64,000 nucleotides of DNA, taken from contig NZ_JAJAVC010000011.1 in assembly GCF_020532725.1 (NCBI RefSeq), forward strand, positions 124,001 to 188,000, given 5' to 3'. The notes beneath the pieces are model-generated. The model saw nothing but the letters and a program-made list of their open reading frames with translations, searched no databases and was not told the origin of the DNA. Position 1 is the first letter of the stretch. Each line of letters begins with the position of its first letter. A program made the position numbers and the translations under genes. Origin of the DNA: Methylobacillus arboreus (GTDB taxonomy: Bacteria > Pseudomonadota > Gammaproteobacteria > Burkholderiales > Methylophilaceae). Positions 46,823 to 57,406 of this stretch are shown in pieces.

Positions 46823-47272
46823 CTAATGCACTCCAGCCAAATGGCTTTGCTGCAGCCTGATGATAATGTTGGCAGTGCGGTTGTGGATGACATCCTGCAG
46901 CGTGTAAGAGTCCATATGCGCATAGAATGCATTGAGCCCTTGATCCAGTGCATGCCTGAGTCCGCATTGTCCTCCCAGCGGGCAGGGCGGATCCTGGCAG
47001 TTTACGAGGGAAACGCTGCCTTCAAGGACGCGGATTACGTGTCCCAGGCGTAGCGAGGCCGGATCGGTGCCAAGGCGCAGCCCGCCATTGGGGCCGCGGG
47101 TGGTCTGAATCCAGCTGGTCTTGTTCAGGAATGTGACGACTTTAATTAGGTGGTTGCGCGGGATATTGAACTGGGTGGCAATTTCGCTGATGGTAATCGG
47201 TTTTTCGCGTTCATGCTGCGAGACATACATCAGAACGCGCAGGCCGAGATCGGTGAATTTGGTGAGTTGCAT
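46823..47272 (-). CDS. nsrR: Rrf2-family nitric-oxide-sensing repressor NsrR
   Basis: Iron-sulfur repressor that leaves DNA when nitric oxide damages its cluster. About 149 residues from the ATG at 47272. The winged helix is QLTKFTDLGLRVLMYVSQHE and ISEIATQFNIPRNHLIKVVTFLNKT; the three cluster cysteines are in CQDPPCPLGGQC. Its position upstream of hmp on the same strand, with a matching palindrome between them, supports NsrR over other Rrf2 members. The ATG-only start was chosen because the extra 13 residues upstream are not typical. Confidence 0.92.
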   Translation of the reverse strand: MQLTKFTDLGLRVLMYVSQHEREKPITISEIATQFNIPRNHLIKVVTFLNKTSWIQTTRGPNGGLRLGTDPASLRLGHVIRVLEGSVSLVNCQDPPCPLGGQCGLRHALDQGLNAFYAHMDSYTLQDVIHNRTANIIIRLQQSHLAGVH

Positions 47273-47342
47273 GTTGCGCAGTATATGATTGTTTATTTTT
47301 GTATGCAACAATTGGCTTGTACTGCCAACAAACCGGAGGAGC

Positions 47343-48053
47343 TTAACCGATTTGGTAAAGTTGTTGCGAGCAGGCTTTCAGCGCTTGTTCCGCGGTGCGG
47401 TAGTCGGGGTAGATGCTGGCGACGACTGCCCAGAATCGTGCCGAATGGTTCATTTCGCGCAAATGGGCGAGTTCGTGTGCAATGACGTAATTGACCAGGG
47501 CAGGTTGCGCCTGGATCAGGCGCCAGTTGAGCCTGACCTCGCGCCTGGAGTTGCAGCTGCCCCAGCGGGTCTTGGCATTGGACAGAAACAGGGAGGGTGT
47601 CGGTTCGCCCAGGCGGGCTGAGAGGATTGGCAGGCGTCTGGCGAAATCCAGCTTTGCCTCCTTCTGGAACCATTGGATTACCTTGCGCGCAATCACGGCT
47701 TGGTCATGAATGTCGGTCGTTGCAAGCCTTAACGTATTGCCTTCCAGTCTGGGACTGCGGTTGCGGGGGGATTGCGCGATGCTCAATGTCAAAGGCTGGC
47801 CCAATAATCGCAATTCAGCGCCATCGCGCCACTCGAATTCCGGGATGGTCGCGGCCTGCCTTGCCTTGAGCTTGCTGGTGATCCAGCGCGCCTTGCTGCG
47901 CAGCAAGGCTTCAAGGTCGGCTTGGCGAATGCGCAATGGCGCATGTACGACCAGGCCATCCACTGTAATTTTCATGCCTATCGTACGCCGCGCCCGGCGT
48001 TCAAGAAGATAAGGTATTTCCTCCCCATCGGGCAGGGCCAGTACCTGGTGCAT
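47343..48053 (-). CDS. YgjP/SprT-like metalloprotease family protein
   Basis: M48-like zinc metallopeptidase of unknown target, 236 residues. The zinc motif HELAHLREMNHSARFW (HExxH plus a later histidine) is near residue 190, preceded by the family stretch TRWGSCNSRREVRLNWRLIQ. The N-terminal half has the beta-rich YgjP start (YLLERRARRTIGMKITVDGLVVHAP). Its stop and the plsC start region share base 48053; the two run in the same direction with plsC upstream. Confidence 0.9.
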   Translation of the reverse strand: MHQVLALPDGEEIPYLLERRARRTIGMKITVDGLVVHAPLRIRQADLEALLRSKARWITSKLKARQAATIPEFEWRDGAELRLLGQPLTLSIAQSPRNRSPRLEGNTLRLATTDIHDQAVIARKVIQWFQKEAKLDFARRLPILSARLGEPTPSLFLSNAKTRWGSCNSRREVRLNWRLIQAQPALVNYVIAHELAHLREMNHSARFWAVVASIYPDYRTAEQALKACSQQLYQIG

Positions 48054-48763
48054 TATTTGCGGTCCAGCAGTAGCATTTCCTGCTCAATCCACGCCTCGAC
48101 GCGCTGGTTGAGCTCATCCGCCTTGAGGCCAGCGGCCTCGATCGGCCGACCGATGCTGAGCGTGATGGTACCAGGGCGTTTGAGGAATGAGTTCTTGCCC
48201 CAGTATTCGCCCGCATTGTGGGCTACAGGCACGACTGTGCTCTTTGTGTGGGTCGCCAGCCATGCGCCGCCGATGTGGTACTTGCCGCGGGTGCCGGGGG
48301 TTGTACGTGTCCCTTCGGGAAAGATCACGACAAAAAAGCCCTGCTTGAGGCGCTCCTTTCCCTTGGCGACCAGTTGCTTGAGTGCTTCGCGGCCTGCCGT
48401 ACGGTTGATCGCAATAGGCGAAGTCAAAGCCAGGCCCCAGCCGAAGAAGGGAATCCACAACAATTCGCGCTTCAGTACCCAGACCTGTGGCGGGAATATC
48501 TGCTGCAAGGCCAGGGTTTCCCAGGCAGATTGGTGCTTGCAGAGGATCACGCTGGGATGGTCGGGAATATGCTCGCGCCCAATCACGCGGTAGCGCAGGT
48601 CGCAGGTGACACGCAGCCACCAAAGCATGCTGCGCGCCCAGCCAGAGATCAGGATGTAGCGTGTCCTGCGCGGCAAGGGGAAGGTGAGCAGGGAGAGGGT
48701 GGTGAAGATGGGCGTGAAAATCCACATGCCCAACAGGTAAAGCGATGAACGTAAATAAATCAT
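48053..48763 (-). CDS. plsC: 1-acyl-sn-glycerol-3-phosphate acyltransferase
   Basis: Adds the second acyl chain in phosphatidic acid synthesis at the inner membrane. The protein has 236 residues with a hydrophobic N-terminus (YLLGMWIFTPIFTTLSLLTF). The catalytic HX4D is in LCKHQSAWETL (H with E in place of the usual D), and the substrate motif is FPEGTRTTPG. The change of D to E in the first motif is known in several bacterial members. It lies four bases after gmhB and may be co-transcribed with the glycyl-tRNA synthetase genes. Confidence 0.9.
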   Translation of the reverse strand: MIYLRSSLYLLGMWIFTPIFTTLSLLTFPLPRRTRYILISGWARSMLWWLRVTCDLRYRVIGREHIPDHPSVILCKHQSAWETLALQQIFPPQVWVLKRELLWIPFFGWGLALTSPIAINRTAGREALKQLVAKGKERLKQGFFVVIFPEGTRTTPGTRGKYHIGGAWLATHTKSTVVPVAHNAGEYWGKNSFLKRPGTITLSIGRPIEAAGLKADELNQRVEAWIEQEMLLLDRK

Positions 48764-48766
48764 GGG

Positions 48767-49309
48767 TTAGCTGGCTTCTGTGATGATACGGCGTGCTGCC
48801 TCGGCGAGATCGCTGCATACCCAGGTGTTTTCGGGCAGGTTGCCTGCTGCCAGAGTCTTCTCGCCCTTGCCTGTGCGCACCAGGATAGTCTGGGCGCCAA
48901 AGACGGCGCTGGCTTGCAAGTCACGCAGGGAGTCGCCCACGCTGGGCACGCCCTTGAGGTCCGTGCCAAAGCGTTTGCTGATTTCTTCTATCATGCCGGG
49001 CTTGGGCTTGCGGCAATTGCAGTTCGCATCGGCCGCATGCGGACAATAAAACAGGGCGTCAATGCGCCCGCCAAATTGCGCCAGTGCCTTGTGCATCTTG
49101 TCGTGGATGGCATTCAGGGTGGCCATGTCAAACAGGCCGCGCCCGATGCCGGACTGGTTGGTCGCCAATGCCACGCGGTAGCCGCTCTGGTTGAGCAGGG
49201 CGATGGCTTCCAGGCTGCCTTCGATCGGTTTCCATTCGTCCGGGCTCTTGATGAATTGCGCACTATCCTGGTTGATCACTCCATCACGGTCGAGAATGAC
49301 AAGTTTCAT
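48767..49309 (-). CDS. gmhB: D-glycero-beta-D-manno-heptose 1,7-bisphosphate 7-phosphatase
   Basis: HAD-family phosphatase in lipopolysaccharide heptose synthesis. The protein has 180 residues. Motif I is LVILDRDGVINQD with the nucleophile, motif II VALATNQSGIGRG, then the zinc loop CPHAADANCNCRKPKPGMI and motif IV VGDSLRDLQAS. The zinc cysteines mark GmhB/histidinol phosphatase and distinguish it from general HAD enzymes. Confidence 0.94.
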   Translation of the reverse strand: MKLVILDRDGVINQDSAQFIKSPDEWKPIEGSLEAIALLNQSGYRVALATNQSGIGRGLFDMATLNAIHDKMHKALAQFGGRIDALFYCPHAADANCNCRKPKPGMIEEISKRFGTDLKGVPSVGDSLRDLQASAVFGAQTILVRTGKGEKTLAAGNLPENTWVCSDLAEAARRIITEAS

Positions 49310-49340
49310 AGCGGTTTCCGGGCAGGCTGAGAGGTAACTA

Positions 49341-51443
49341 TTATGCCGCGAGCCTGGACAAGTCGGCTACCTGGTTCATGGCCTGGTGCAATATTGCCAG
49401 CAATGCCAGGCGGTTGGCCTTCAATGCAGGGTCATCGGCATTCACCATCACATGGTCGAAGAAGTCATCCACTGGCGTCCTGAGCGCGGCAAGTGCCTTG
49501 AGTGAGCTGGTGTAGTCCCCCGCTGCGAACGCCTTTTGCGCCTCTGGGCGTACTTGCTCGAGCGATTGTGCCAGCGCTTTTTCCGCGTCTTCCTGCAGCA
49601 AGGCAGGATTGATCCTTGCTTCGATGGTGCTTTCGGATTTCTTGAGGATATTGCCCACGCGCTTGTTGGCCGCAGCCAGGCTGGGTGCCTCTGCCAATGC
49701 GGCAAATGCACGGACAGCGGACAGGCGGCTCCGGATGTCGGAGATCAATTGCGGCTTTAATGCCAGCACAGCGTCGATTTCCTGCGCACTGTAGCCATCT
49801 TCACGCAGGCTGCTTGCCAGGCGGTCATAGATGAACTCGTCCAGTGCCTGCAATACTGCCGTCTGGTCAAAATCGTGCTGGAATACCGATAATGCCTGCT
49901 CAAGCAGGGTGTTGAGTCCCAACGGAATATCACCCTCGTTCAGGATGCGCAGGATGCCGATGGCATGGCGGCGCAGCGCGAATGGGTCCTTCTCACCGGT
50001 TGGCTTTTCACCAATGCTGAACATCCCCACCAGGGTTTCGAGCTTGTCTGCCAGTGCGACCACCAGGCCAACACGGTTGCGCGGCAGTTCGTCGCCCGCA
50101 AAGCGGGGGCGGTAATGATCCTCGATGGCATAGGCAATGTCATCGCTCAAGCCCTCATGTTGCGCATAATAGCGGCCCATAATGCCTTGCAGTTCGGGGA
50201 ACTCGCCCACCATGTCGGTGACGAGGTCGGCCTTGGCCAGCTGTGCAGCCTGTGAGGCCTGGGCTGCCAGTGTTTGATCGCCTAATGCAGTTGCCACCAG
50301 GTTGGCAATGGCGCTGACGCGCGCAATACGCTCGCCCTGCGAGCCCAGCTTGTTGTGGTACACCACCCTGGCCAGGCCGGGAATGCGCGATTCCAGGGTT
50401 TTCTTGCGATCCTGTTCGAAGAAGAACTTGGCGTCGGCAAGCCGCGGGCGCACTACGCGCTCGTTGCCGCCGATCACGGCGCTCGGGTCTGCCGGGCTGA
50501 TATTGGAAACGATGAGGAACTGGTTGGTGAGCTTTCCCTCTGCATCCAGTAGCGGAAAGTATTTCTGGTTGGCCTTCATGGTGAGGATCAGGCATTCCTG
50601 CGGCACGGCAAGGAATTCTGCCTCAAACTGGCCGACCAACACGTTGGGACGCTCGACCAGCGCAGTGACTTCATCCAACAAGGCTTCGTCCTCAATCGGG
50701 CGTAGGCCGAGCTTGCTCGCAGCCGCTTGCAACTGGCTGGCAATCTCGTCCCGGCGCTCCTTGAAGCCGGGAATCACGGCGCCGTCCTGCTGCAATTGCT
50801 TAGCGTAGCTGTCGGCATCGCGCAGCACGATGGGGTTCTGCGTAGCTTCGAAGCGATGGCCTTGCGTCTGGTTGGAGGCGGTCAGCCCCAGTGTGCTGAT
50901 AGCGACGATAGCGCTGCCATGCAGCGCCACCAGGCCATGGGCCGGGCGCACGAAATTGACGTTGCTCCAGCCGTCCTGCAACTGGTAGGTCATGACCTTG
51001 GGGATGGGCAATTTGGCGATCGCTTCATCCAGGGCTTTTTGCAAGCCTTCCGCCAGCGTGGCGCCTGCAACGGTGAGGTCAAGGAACAGCACTTCCGCCT
51101 TGCCGTCATGCTCGCGCTTGAGCTGGCTGACGACGCTGGCATCGGCGCCCAGCGCCGACAGTTTCTTTTGCAATGCCGGGGTGGCATTGCCATCGGCATC
51201 CAGGCCCACGCTCACCGGCATGAGTTTTTGCGCAACAGCCTTGTCATCTGCCTTGGCGGCGACGCTGGTGATATGCGCAGCAAGGCGTCGTGGCGATGCA
51301 TAAGGCGTAACGCTGGAATCTGCGGCTGTCAGGCCTTGGGCCTTCAGGCTATCAAACAAGGCAGAAGAAAATGCCTGGCCCAGTTTGTTCAATGCCTTGG
51401 GCGGCAGCTCTTCAACGAATAATTCTACGAGTAGGTTGCTCAT
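49341..51443 (-). CDS. glyS: Glycyl-tRNA synthetase beta subunit
   Basis: Larger subunit of the heterotetrameric glycyl-tRNA synthetase, 700 residues. It starts [22 protein letters not shown], has the [22 protein letters not shown] segment and the HD-like region [50 protein letters not shown] (read in pieces), and ends in the anticodon-binding DALR-like part. The start overlaps the glyQ stop by four bases. Confidence 0.97.
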   Translation of the reverse strand: MSNLLVELFVEELPPKALNKLGQAFSSALFDSLKAQGLTAADSSVTPYASPRRLAAHITSVAAKADDKAVAQKLMPVSVGLDADGNATPALQKKLSALGADASVVSQLKREHDGKAEVLFLDLTVAGATLAEGLQKALDEAIAKLPIPKVMTYQLQDGWSNVNFVRPAHGLVALHGSAIVAISTLGLTASNQTQGHRFEATQNPIVLRDADSYAKQLQQDGAVIPGFKERRDEIASQLQAAASKLGLRPIEDEALLDEVTALVERPNVLVGQFEAEFLAVPQECLILTMKANQKYFPLLDAEGKLTNQFLIVSNISPADPSAVIGGNERVVRPRLADAKFFFEQDRKKTLESRIPGLARVVYHNKLGSQGERIARVSAIANLVATALGDQTLAAQASQAAQLAKADLVTDMVGEFPELQGIMGRYYAQHEGLSDDIAYAIEDHYRPRFAGDELPRNRVGLVVALADKLETLVGMFSIGEKPTGEKDPFALRRHAIGILRILNEGDIPLGLNTLLEQALSVFQHDFDQTAVLQALDEFIYDRLASSLREDGYSAQEIDAVLALKPQLISDIRSRLSAVRAFAALAEAPSLAAANKRVGNILKKSESTIEARINPALLQEDAEKALAQSLEQVRPEAQKAFAAGDYTSSLKALAALRTPVDDFFDHVMVNADDPALKANRLALLAILHQAMNQVADLSRLAA

Positions 51444-52378
51444 GCTGCTGCTTTCTTTGCCAGTTCTGCCAATACTTCATCTGCCCAGGCCCTGGGCGCC
51501 ATCGGGAAGCCCAGGCGGGCGCGGCTGTCGAGATAGCTCGCGGCGACAGCACGGGCCAGGTTGCGGATACGGCCGATGTAGGCAGCGCGCTCTGTGACGG
51601 AAATGGCGCCACGGGCGTCGAGCAAGTTGAAGGTGTGCGCAGCCTTGAGCACTTGTTCGTAGGCTGGCAGGGCCAGCCTGTGCTCCATCAGCTCCTGCGC
51701 TTTTTTCTCGTGGGCATTGAAGGCGGTGAAGAGAAAATCAGCATCGCTGTGCTCGAAGTTATAGGTGGATTGCTCGACCTCGTTCTGGTGGAATACGTCG
51801 CCGTATTTGAGGTCAGGCGCACCGTTGATACCCTTGGAATACACGAGGTCGTAGACATTTTCCACGCCTTGCAGGTACATCGCCAGGCGTTCCAGGCCGT
51901 AGGTGATTTCCCCGGTGATCGGGCGGCAATTGATGCCGCCTACCTGCTGGAAGTAGGTGAACTGCGTGACTTCCATGCCGTTGAGCCAGACTTCCCAGCC
52001 CAGGCCCCAGGCGCCCAGGGTAGGGTTTTCCCAGTCGTCCTCGACGAAGCGGATGTCGTTTTTCTTCAGGTCGAAGCCCAACGCCTCCAGCGAGCCGAGA
52101 TATAGCTCCAGGATATTGTCAGGTGCCGGCTTGAGCACGACCTGGAACTGGTAGTAGTGCTGCAATCGGTTGGGATTGTCGCCATAACGGCCATCCTTGG
52201 GACGGCGGCTGGGCTGCACATAGGCGGCTTTCCAGGGTTCGGGGCCGAGCGCGCGCAGGAAGGTGGCAGTGTGCGAAGTGCCAGCTCCCACTTCCATGTC
52301 ATAAGGCTGTAGCAATGCACAGCCTTGTTTGTCCCAGTATTGCTGCAGGGTCAGGATGATCTGTTGAAAAGTCAGCAT
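51440..52378 (-). CDS. glyQ: Glycyl-tRNA synthetase alpha subunit
   Basis: Catalytic subunit, 312 residues from the ATG at 52378. Class II segments are [60 protein letters not shown] and [10 protein letters not shown]. An upstream frame extends 45 residues further but has no ribosome binding site or family match. It is preceded by lnt on the same strand with a 100-base gap. Confidence 0.97.
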   Translation of the reverse strand: MLTFQQIILTLQQYWDKQGCALLQPYDMEVGAGTSHTATFLRALGPEPWKAAYVQPSRRPKDGRYGDNPNRLQHYYQFQVVLKPAPDNILELYLGSLEALGFDLKKNDIRFVEDDWENPTLGAWGLGWEVWLNGMEVTQFTYFQQVGGINCRPITGEITYGLERLAMYLQGVENVYDLVYSKGINGAPDLKYGDVFHQNEVEQSTYNFEHSDADFLFTAFNAHEKKAQELMEHRLALPAYEQVLKAAHTFNLLDARGAISVTERAAYIGRIRNLARAVAASYLDSRARLGFPMAPRAWADEVLAELAKKAAA

Positions 52379-52481
52379 GGTGTGGTTAATTGTTTGTCCG
52401 GATTGGTTTATTTGCCTATTGGCGCCACACGGGGTGTCGTGGTTGATCGTGTAGTCGACATCATGCAAAAAGGGCTTGATT

Positions 52482-53960
52482 TTACTTCTTTTTACGGCGC
52501 CACAAAAGGCCAAGTGCCGTAAAGAGCGCGATCAGGATCGGCCAGTTGCCCCAACGCACATAAGGCGTCGTGCCTTGGTAACCCTGGGCCTCGCCTTCAA
52601 GGGTGGTGGCCTGGAAATGCGGCGCGTGGGCTGCCAGGCTGCCGTCCGGGTTGATGATGGCGGTGGCGCCGGTGTTGGTGGAGCGCAGCATCATGCGCGC
52701 AGTCTCCATTGATCGGGCCTGTGCAATCTGCAAATGCTGGTAGGCGGCAAACGACTCCCCGTACCAGGCATCGTTGCTGGTGTTCACGAGGATGCTGGCT
52801 TCCGGGAGTTGCAGGATGATTTCCTCGCCAAAGACATCCTCGTAGCAGATATTGATGGCCACAGCCTGGCCTGCCACCTGCATGGGCCTTTGCTGGAATC
52901 CACCGCGCGCCAGGTCGGTGAGTGGGATGTCGAGCCAATTTTCATAAACCCATCCAAATACCTTCTTCAGGGGAATGAATTCGCCGAAAGGCACCAGGTG
53001 GGTCTTGCGGTAAGCCTGTTCCGGGGAACTGCCCAGGCTCAGCATGCTGTTGTAGTAAAGTCCGCCCTCATGCTCCACCGTGCCAATCAGGATATCACCG
53101 CCGTTGTTTTTGGCATGGTCTGCAAGCCGTTGCAGATAGTCTTGCGGGATCTGGCTGGAAATCAGCGGAAAGGCGGTTTCCGGCAAAATGATCAGCTTGG
53201 CCTTGGTTTGCAGCGTCATGTCCAGATACTGCTGCAAGGTCTGGAACAGCGTCTGGTTTTCCCACTTGAGGTCTTGTGTGATATTGCCTTGCAGCAAGGC
53301 GACCGACACCGGCTCGCCTGTAGGCATGCTCCACTGGTTGAGCTTGAGCAGGCCACCAGCCAGCCATAGCACGGCCAATAACAGGAGGCTGCGTCGTACG
53401 GCAGCAGCATTGCGCCAATGTAGTGCCAATGCTGCCAGCAGGCTGGCGCTGAGCACTGTAGCAAGGGATACGCCATGGATTCCGAGTACCGGCGCAAACC
53501 CGGCAAGCGGGCTGCCCGGGATTTGCGAGTATCCTGCCAGCAGCCAGGGGAATCCGGTGAATATCCAGCTACGCACCCATTCGCTGAGTACCCACAGCAC
53601 TGGTATGCTGAGCCAGATATTGCCGAGCTTGCGGCCTGCCCAGCCTGCAGTAGCGGGAAACAGGGCCAGGAAGGCGCTCAATGCGAAGGTAGCAAATACC
53701 GCCATGGCAGCTGGCATGCCGCCAAAGTCATGCAGGCTGATATATATCCAGTAGATTCCAACGCCGAACAGCCCCAGCCCGAAGCTCAGGCCCAGCCACC
53801 ATGCCTGAGACGGAGTTTCAGCCTTGTGCCAGAGATAGATCAGGCTGCCCAGCCCGAGGATGGTGGCGGGACACCAGTAAAACGGGGCAAAGCCGGTAAC
53901 GCTGAACGCGCCGGCCAGGAGAGCGGCAAGGTGGGGTAGGCCTAAATGGGGAAATTTCAA
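52482..53960 (-). CDS. lnt: Apolipoprotein N-acyltransferase
   Basis: Adds the third acyl chain to lipoproteins in the inner membrane. The protein has 492 residues from a TTG start (GAGG six bases upstream). Six or more membrane helices fill the first 200 residues; the nitrilase domain has the catalytic Glu in [10 protein letters not shown], Lys in [12 protein letters not shown] and Cys in [12 protein letters not shown]. The last residues form another membrane helix and a basic RRKKK tail. Confidence 0.95.
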   Translation of the reverse strand: MKFPHLGLPHLAALLAGAFSVTGFAPFYWCPATILGLGSLIYLWHKAETPSQAWWLGLSFGLGLFGVGIYWIYISLHDFGGMPAAMAVFATFALSAFLALFPATAGWAGRKLGNIWLSIPVLWVLSEWVRSWIFTGFPWLLAGYSQIPGSPLAGFAPVLGIHGVSLATVLSASLLAALALHWRNAAAVRRSLLLLAVLWLAGGLLKLNQWSMPTGEPVSVALLQGNITQDLKWENQTLFQTLQQYLDMTLQTKAKLIILPETAFPLISSQIPQDYLQRLADHAKNNGGDILIGTVEHEGGLYYNSMLSLGSSPEQAYRKTHLVPFGEFIPLKKVFGWVYENWLDIPLTDLARGGFQQRPMQVAGQAVAINICYEDVFGEEIILQLPEASILVNTSNDAWYGESFAAYQHLQIAQARSMETARMMLRSTNTGATAIINPDGSLAAHAPHFQATTLEGEAQGYQGTTPYVRWGNWPILIALFTALGLLWRRKKK

Positions 53961-54077
53961 GGGATCCTCGGGGTTGGAAAGTAGACGGCAGCTTAATCTT
54001 TATTGCATTATAGCGGCTTGGACTGGCATGCAGGCTGCATGCGCTACTCAATTAGCCGTTTTTGATGGGAGATAATA

Positions 54078-54497
54078 ATGTTTAAGGAATTCAAAGCGTT
54101 TGCGATGCGCGGCAATGTGGTCGACATGGCGGTGGGTATTATCATTGGGGCAGCATTTGGCTCCATCGTGAAATCCTTGGTCGATGATGTAATCATGCCG
54201 CCGATTGGCTTGCTGCTCGGCAATGTGGATTTTAGCAACCTTTTCATCGTGCTTAAGGATGGCGCTGAAGTGGCTCCGCCCTATGCTTCTGTTGCGGCTG
54301 CGCATGCGGCTGGCGCAGTGACACTCAATTACGGCTTGTTCATCAATGCGGTGGTGAGTTTCTTGATTGTGGCGTTTGCCGTGTTCCTGCTGATCCGGGC
54401 CATCAACAAGCTAAAGACTGCCGAAGTGCCTGAGCCAGCCGCTACGCCAGAGGATGTCCTGCTATTGCGTGAAATCCGGGACTCGCTCAAGAAGTAG
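54078..54497 (+). CDS. mscL: Large-conductance mechanosensitive channel
   Basis: Pressure-release channel of the inner membrane, 139 residues. MscL features are [43 protein letters not shown] (read in parts) for the first helix, and the second helix [30 protein letters not shown] sequence lies before the ATG. A strong terminator follows at 54553-54590. Confidence 0.96.
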   Translation: MFKEFKAFAMRGNVVDMAVGIIIGAAFGSIVKSLVDDVIMPPIGLLLGNVDFSNLFIVLKDGAEVAPPYASVAAAHAAGAVTLNYGLFINAVVSFLIVAFAVFLLIRAINKLKTAEVPEPAATPEDVLLLREIRDSLKK

Positions 54498-54552
54498 CTT
54501 AGGCTGCTATCATTGCCAATCATTGGATTGGTATGCCGTATTTAAGTGCAGC

Positions 54553-54590
54553 AAGTAAAAAAAGCCGGATAAATTCCGGCTTTTTTACTT
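54553..54590. terminator. Bidirectional terminator after mscL
   Basis: Near-perfect hairpin with arms at 54553-54568 and 54576-54590 (AAAAAGCCGG/CCGGCTTTTTT core). T-tracts on both strands serve mscL and the opposing small gene. Confidence 0.88.
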
Positions 54591-54603
54591 CGACGGGAGC
54601 GGC

Positions 54604-54984
54604 TTATAAATCGGGAGTAAAGGAATTGGGAGCGGCCTCGGGTTTATTCTTGCCATCATGATTCATGAATACCACCATGACGACATTGTCACCGACGAAA
54701 TCTAGCTCGGTGGTCTGATAATAACTGCCCTCAAGATCGGTATTGATGTAATGGTATTGCCAGACCGAGGTCATGAGTTCATCCGTGCCCGGCCGGTGAT
54801 AGTCCTGCTTGCTGGCAGGCTCTCCGAATTGGGCCACAATGCTGGCCTTGTCGAACTGATGGATGTTCTGGACAAACTCGGTTTCAGCGGTTGGAATGGC
54901 GGCCTCTGATGGCTGCTGGCTTTCTTCAGCCGGGAGCGGGCCGGAGAACAGGGACAATAACAGGGTAAACCACACGATACGCAT
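54604..54984 (-). CDS. Exported protein of unknown function
   Basis: Not recognised. About 126 residues from the ATG at 54984 (GGGAG seven bases upstream). The signal peptide is RIVWFTLLLSLFSGPLPAEE, cleaved near residue 19. The mature part has FDKASIVAQFGEPASKQDYHRPGTDE, resembling BamE/SmpA-type small lipoprotein folds (the helix-then-GEP pattern), but no lipobox cysteine is present. Later aromatic strands (VWQYHYINTD, TTELDFVGDNVVMVVFMNHDGK) fit a small beta sheet. It stands alone between mscL and corC. Confidence 0.65.
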   Translation of the reverse strand: MRIVWFTLLLSLFSGPLPAEESQQPSEAAIPTAETEFVQNIHQFDKASIVAQFGEPASKQDYHRPGTDELMTSVWQYHYINTDLEGSYYQTTELDFVGDNVVMVVFMNHDGKNKPEAAPNSFTPDL

Positions 54985-55092
54985 CACGTAACTCCCCATC
55001 GAAGGTGTCAGATTGGTTTGATAAAAATTTTGATCTGAAGTTCCTGTTGCAACAATGGGTTATTGGGTTTTTTCTAGTGAGGGGCTCTCTTG

Positions 55093-55953
55093 TTACAGCT
55101 CGCTTTCATTCTGTATTGGCGGAACGATTTCGATCAATAGAGAGTAAACGCGGCGGCTGTCGGCGCGCAATACCGTAACATTGAGGTTGTCGAAGCTGAC
55201 TTCTTCCCCACGCTTGGGCATGTGCTGGAACTTGCTCACCACCAGGCCGCCAATAGTGGAAAATTCCTCATCGCTGAACTCGGTACCCAAAGCCTCGTTG
55301 AAATCGGCAATTTCCGTGAGCGCCTTGACGCGGTAGCGGCCATGCGCGTCCTGGATGATGTTGTCTTCGTTGTCGTCTTCGTCAAACTCGTCCTCGATGT
55401 CGCCGACAATCTGCTCTAGGACGTCCTCGATGGTGACCATGCCGGCCACGCCGCCATATTCATCGACGACAATCGCGATATGGTTGCGGTTGCTGCGGAA
55501 CTCCTTGAGCAAGACATTGAGGCGCTTGGATTCGGGAATGAACACGGCAGGGCGCAGCATCTCGCGCACGTTGAAGTCCTTGCCGCTATAGAACTGCAAT
55601 AAGTCCTTGGCAAGCAGGATGCCGATGACGTCGTCCTTGTTTTCGTCGATGACGGGAAAGCGGGAGTGTGCGGCTTCGATGACGAAGGGGATGAATTTCT
55701 CGGGCGGGTCGGTAATGTCGATGACGTCCATTTGCGAGCGCGGGATCATGATGTCGCGCACCTGCATTTCAGAAACCTGCAATACGCCTTCTATCATGGC
55801 TAGCGCATCGGCATCGAGGACGCTGTTCGCGTAGGCGGTGTGGAGTTGTTCGATGAGCTGTTCGCGGTCTTCAGGCTCGCGCAGCAGGAAGTTGGTCAGG
55901 CGTTCCAGCCAGTGGGGTTTGTCGTTGGCGCTACGTTTGTCGGGTTCTGCCAT
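55093..55953 (-). CDS. corC: CorC/HlyC-family CBS-domain protein
   Basis: Cytoplasmic protein tied to magnesium/cobalt handling. The protein has 286 residues with two CBS domains (VRDIMIPRSQMDVIDI, SRFPVIDENKDDVIGILLAKDLL; VDEYGGVAGMVTIEDVLEQIVGDIEDEFDEDD) and a C-terminal transporter-associated domain (TEIADFNEALGTEF). It lacks a membrane domain, as CorC does. ybeY lies nine bases upstream and phoH further on; the group miaB-phoH-ybeY-corC is the standard order. Confidence 0.93.
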   Translation of the reverse strand: MAEPDKRSANDKPHWLERLTNFLLREPEDREQLIEQLHTAYANSVLDADALAMIEGVLQVSEMQVRDIMIPRSQMDVIDITDPPEKFIPFVIEAAHSRFPVIDENKDDVIGILLAKDLLQFYSGKDFNVREMLRPAVFIPESKRLNVLLKEFRSNRNHIAIVVDEYGGVAGMVTIEDVLEQIVGDIEDEFDEDDNEDNIIQDAHGRYRVKALTEIADFNEALGTEFSDEEFSTIGGLVVSKFQHMPKRGEEVSFDNLNVTVLRADSRRVYSLLIEIVPPIQNESEL

Positions 55954-55962
55954 GATGGTAGA

Positions 55963-56412
55963 TTAAGGCTTCCGTTTTTCTGATAAATAAGGGTCTGCAT
56001 AGCCAAGCCGGACCATGGTGGCGGATTCTATCGATTCCATCAGTTCGGCCTGGTGTTCCTCTTCGTGATCATAGCCGTGCATGTGCAGTATGCCATGCAC
56101 GGTGAGGTGCGCGTAGTGCGCTTCCAGTGTAATGCCCTGTTCATTCGCTTCCCTGGCGACCACCGGGGCGCAGAGAATGATGTCGCCGATCAGCCAGGGT
56201 TCTTCCGTCAAGGGGAAGGTCAGCACATTGGTGGCGTAATCCTTGCCGCGGTAGTCGCGGTTGAGCGTGCGGCCTTCTTCCTCATCCACAATGCGCAACG
56301 TTGCCTCGGTATCCACGCGCAGGGCGGCGCGGGCCCATTTGCGGAATTGCCTCTCGCTGGGGAGACTCTCGCTTTCAGCGGCGTATTGCACGCTCATGGC
56401 CAGCCTGGGCAT
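55963..56412 (-). CDS. ybeY: Endoribonuclease YbeY
   Basis: rRNA maturation nuclease, 149 residues. The zinc motif [25 protein letters not shown] contains the H-x3-H-x5-H pattern. [20 protein letters not shown] is typical of the N-terminal half. The gene starts five bases after the phoH stop. Confidence 0.95.
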   Translation of the reverse strand: MPRLAMSVQYAAESESLPSERQFRKWARAALRVDTEATLRIVDEEEGRTLNRDYRGKDYATNVLTFPLTEEPWLIGDIILCAPVVAREANEQGITLEAHYAHLTVHGILHMHGYDHEEEHQAELMESIESATMVRLGYADPYLSEKRKP

Positions 56413-56417
56413 CCTGC

Positions 56418-57398
56418 CTATTCCTTGCCGGCCTCGGGCTTGGCCGCATTCGGCTGCGCATGCCGCTCGCTGTCGTAGCGCTCGTAGGCGTTGATGATCT
56501 TTTGCACCAGCGGGTGGCGTACCACGTCCTCGGAAAGGAACTGGGTAAAGGCAATGCCGCGTACATCCTTGAGTATTTTTTGTGCTTCCACCAGGCCGCT
56601 TTTCTGGCCGCGGCCCAGGTCGATCTGAGTAACGTCGCCGGTGATGACGGCCTTGGTGCCGAAACCGATGCGGGTGAGGAACATCTTCATCTGCTCGGGC
56701 GTGGTGTTCTGCGCCTCGTCTAGGATGATGAAGCTCTGGTTCAGCGTGCGGCCGCGCATGTAGGCAAGCGGGGCTACCTCGATGGCGCCGCGCTCGAACA
56801 TCTTGTTGACGGAATCATAGCCCGCAAGGTCATACAGCGCGTCATAGAGCGGACGCAAGTAAGGGTCCACTTTCTGCGAAAGGTCGCCGGGCAGGAAGCC
56901 CAAACGCTCGCCAGCCTCGACGGCTGGACGCACCAGCACGATGCGCTTGACGCGGTCTCGCGTCATGGCGTCGATGGCGCTGGCAACGGCGAGATAGGTT
57001 TTGCCGGTACCCGCAGGCCCGATGCCGAACGTGATGTCGAAATCCTGGATCTGCTGCAAATAGCTGACCTGGCGCGGCGTGCGGCCATGCAGATCTTGTC
57101 GCCGGGTCATGAGTGCGGGCATAGCCGTGCTCACCTGTTCAGGCGCCAGGCGTTCAAGCTCTACCAGGCCGAGCTGGATTTCTTCCAGGCTGATCGGCTT
57201 GGTGGCGCGGGCGTAGTAGTTCTCGACGAGCTGGGCGGCGAGCCGGGTGTTGTCCTGCCCGCCGGAAAAGCGGAACTGGGCGCCGCGCCGCGAGATGCCC
57301 ACGTCAAGCGCATCCTCGATCTGCTTGAGGTTTTCGTCCAGCGTACCGCAGAGGTTGGCAAGCCGCAGATTGTCTTCTGGTTGTAAGGTGAGCTCCAC
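56418..57398 (-). CDS. PhoH-like ATPase (YbeZ)
   Basis: Predicted RNA-associated ATPase, 326 residues from a GTG. Walker A is [18 protein letters not shown], Walker [22 protein letters not shown], and TGDVTQIDL and RHPLVQKII complete the PhoH core. The N-terminal 110 residues hold a KH-like segment. It is placed between miaB and ybeY, with which it works in ribosome quality control according to studies of the family. Confidence 0.94.
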   Translation of the reverse strand: MELTLQPEDNLRLANLCGTLDENLKQIEDALDVGISRRGAQFRFSGGQDNTRLAAQLVENYYARATKPISLEEIQLGLVELERLAPEQVSTAMPALMTRRQDLHGRTPRQVSYLQQIQDFDITFGIGPAGTGKTYLAVASAIDAMTRDRVKRIVLVRPAVEAGERLGFLPGDLSQKVDPYLRPLYDALYDLAGYDSVNKMFERGAIEVAPLAYMRGRTLNQSFIILDEAQNTTPEQMKMFLTRIGFGTKAVITGDVTQIDLGRGQKSGLVEAQKILKDVRGIAFTQFLSEDVVRHPLVQKIINAYERYDSERHAQPNAAKPEAGKE

Positions 57399-57406
57399 AA
57401 GCGGTC

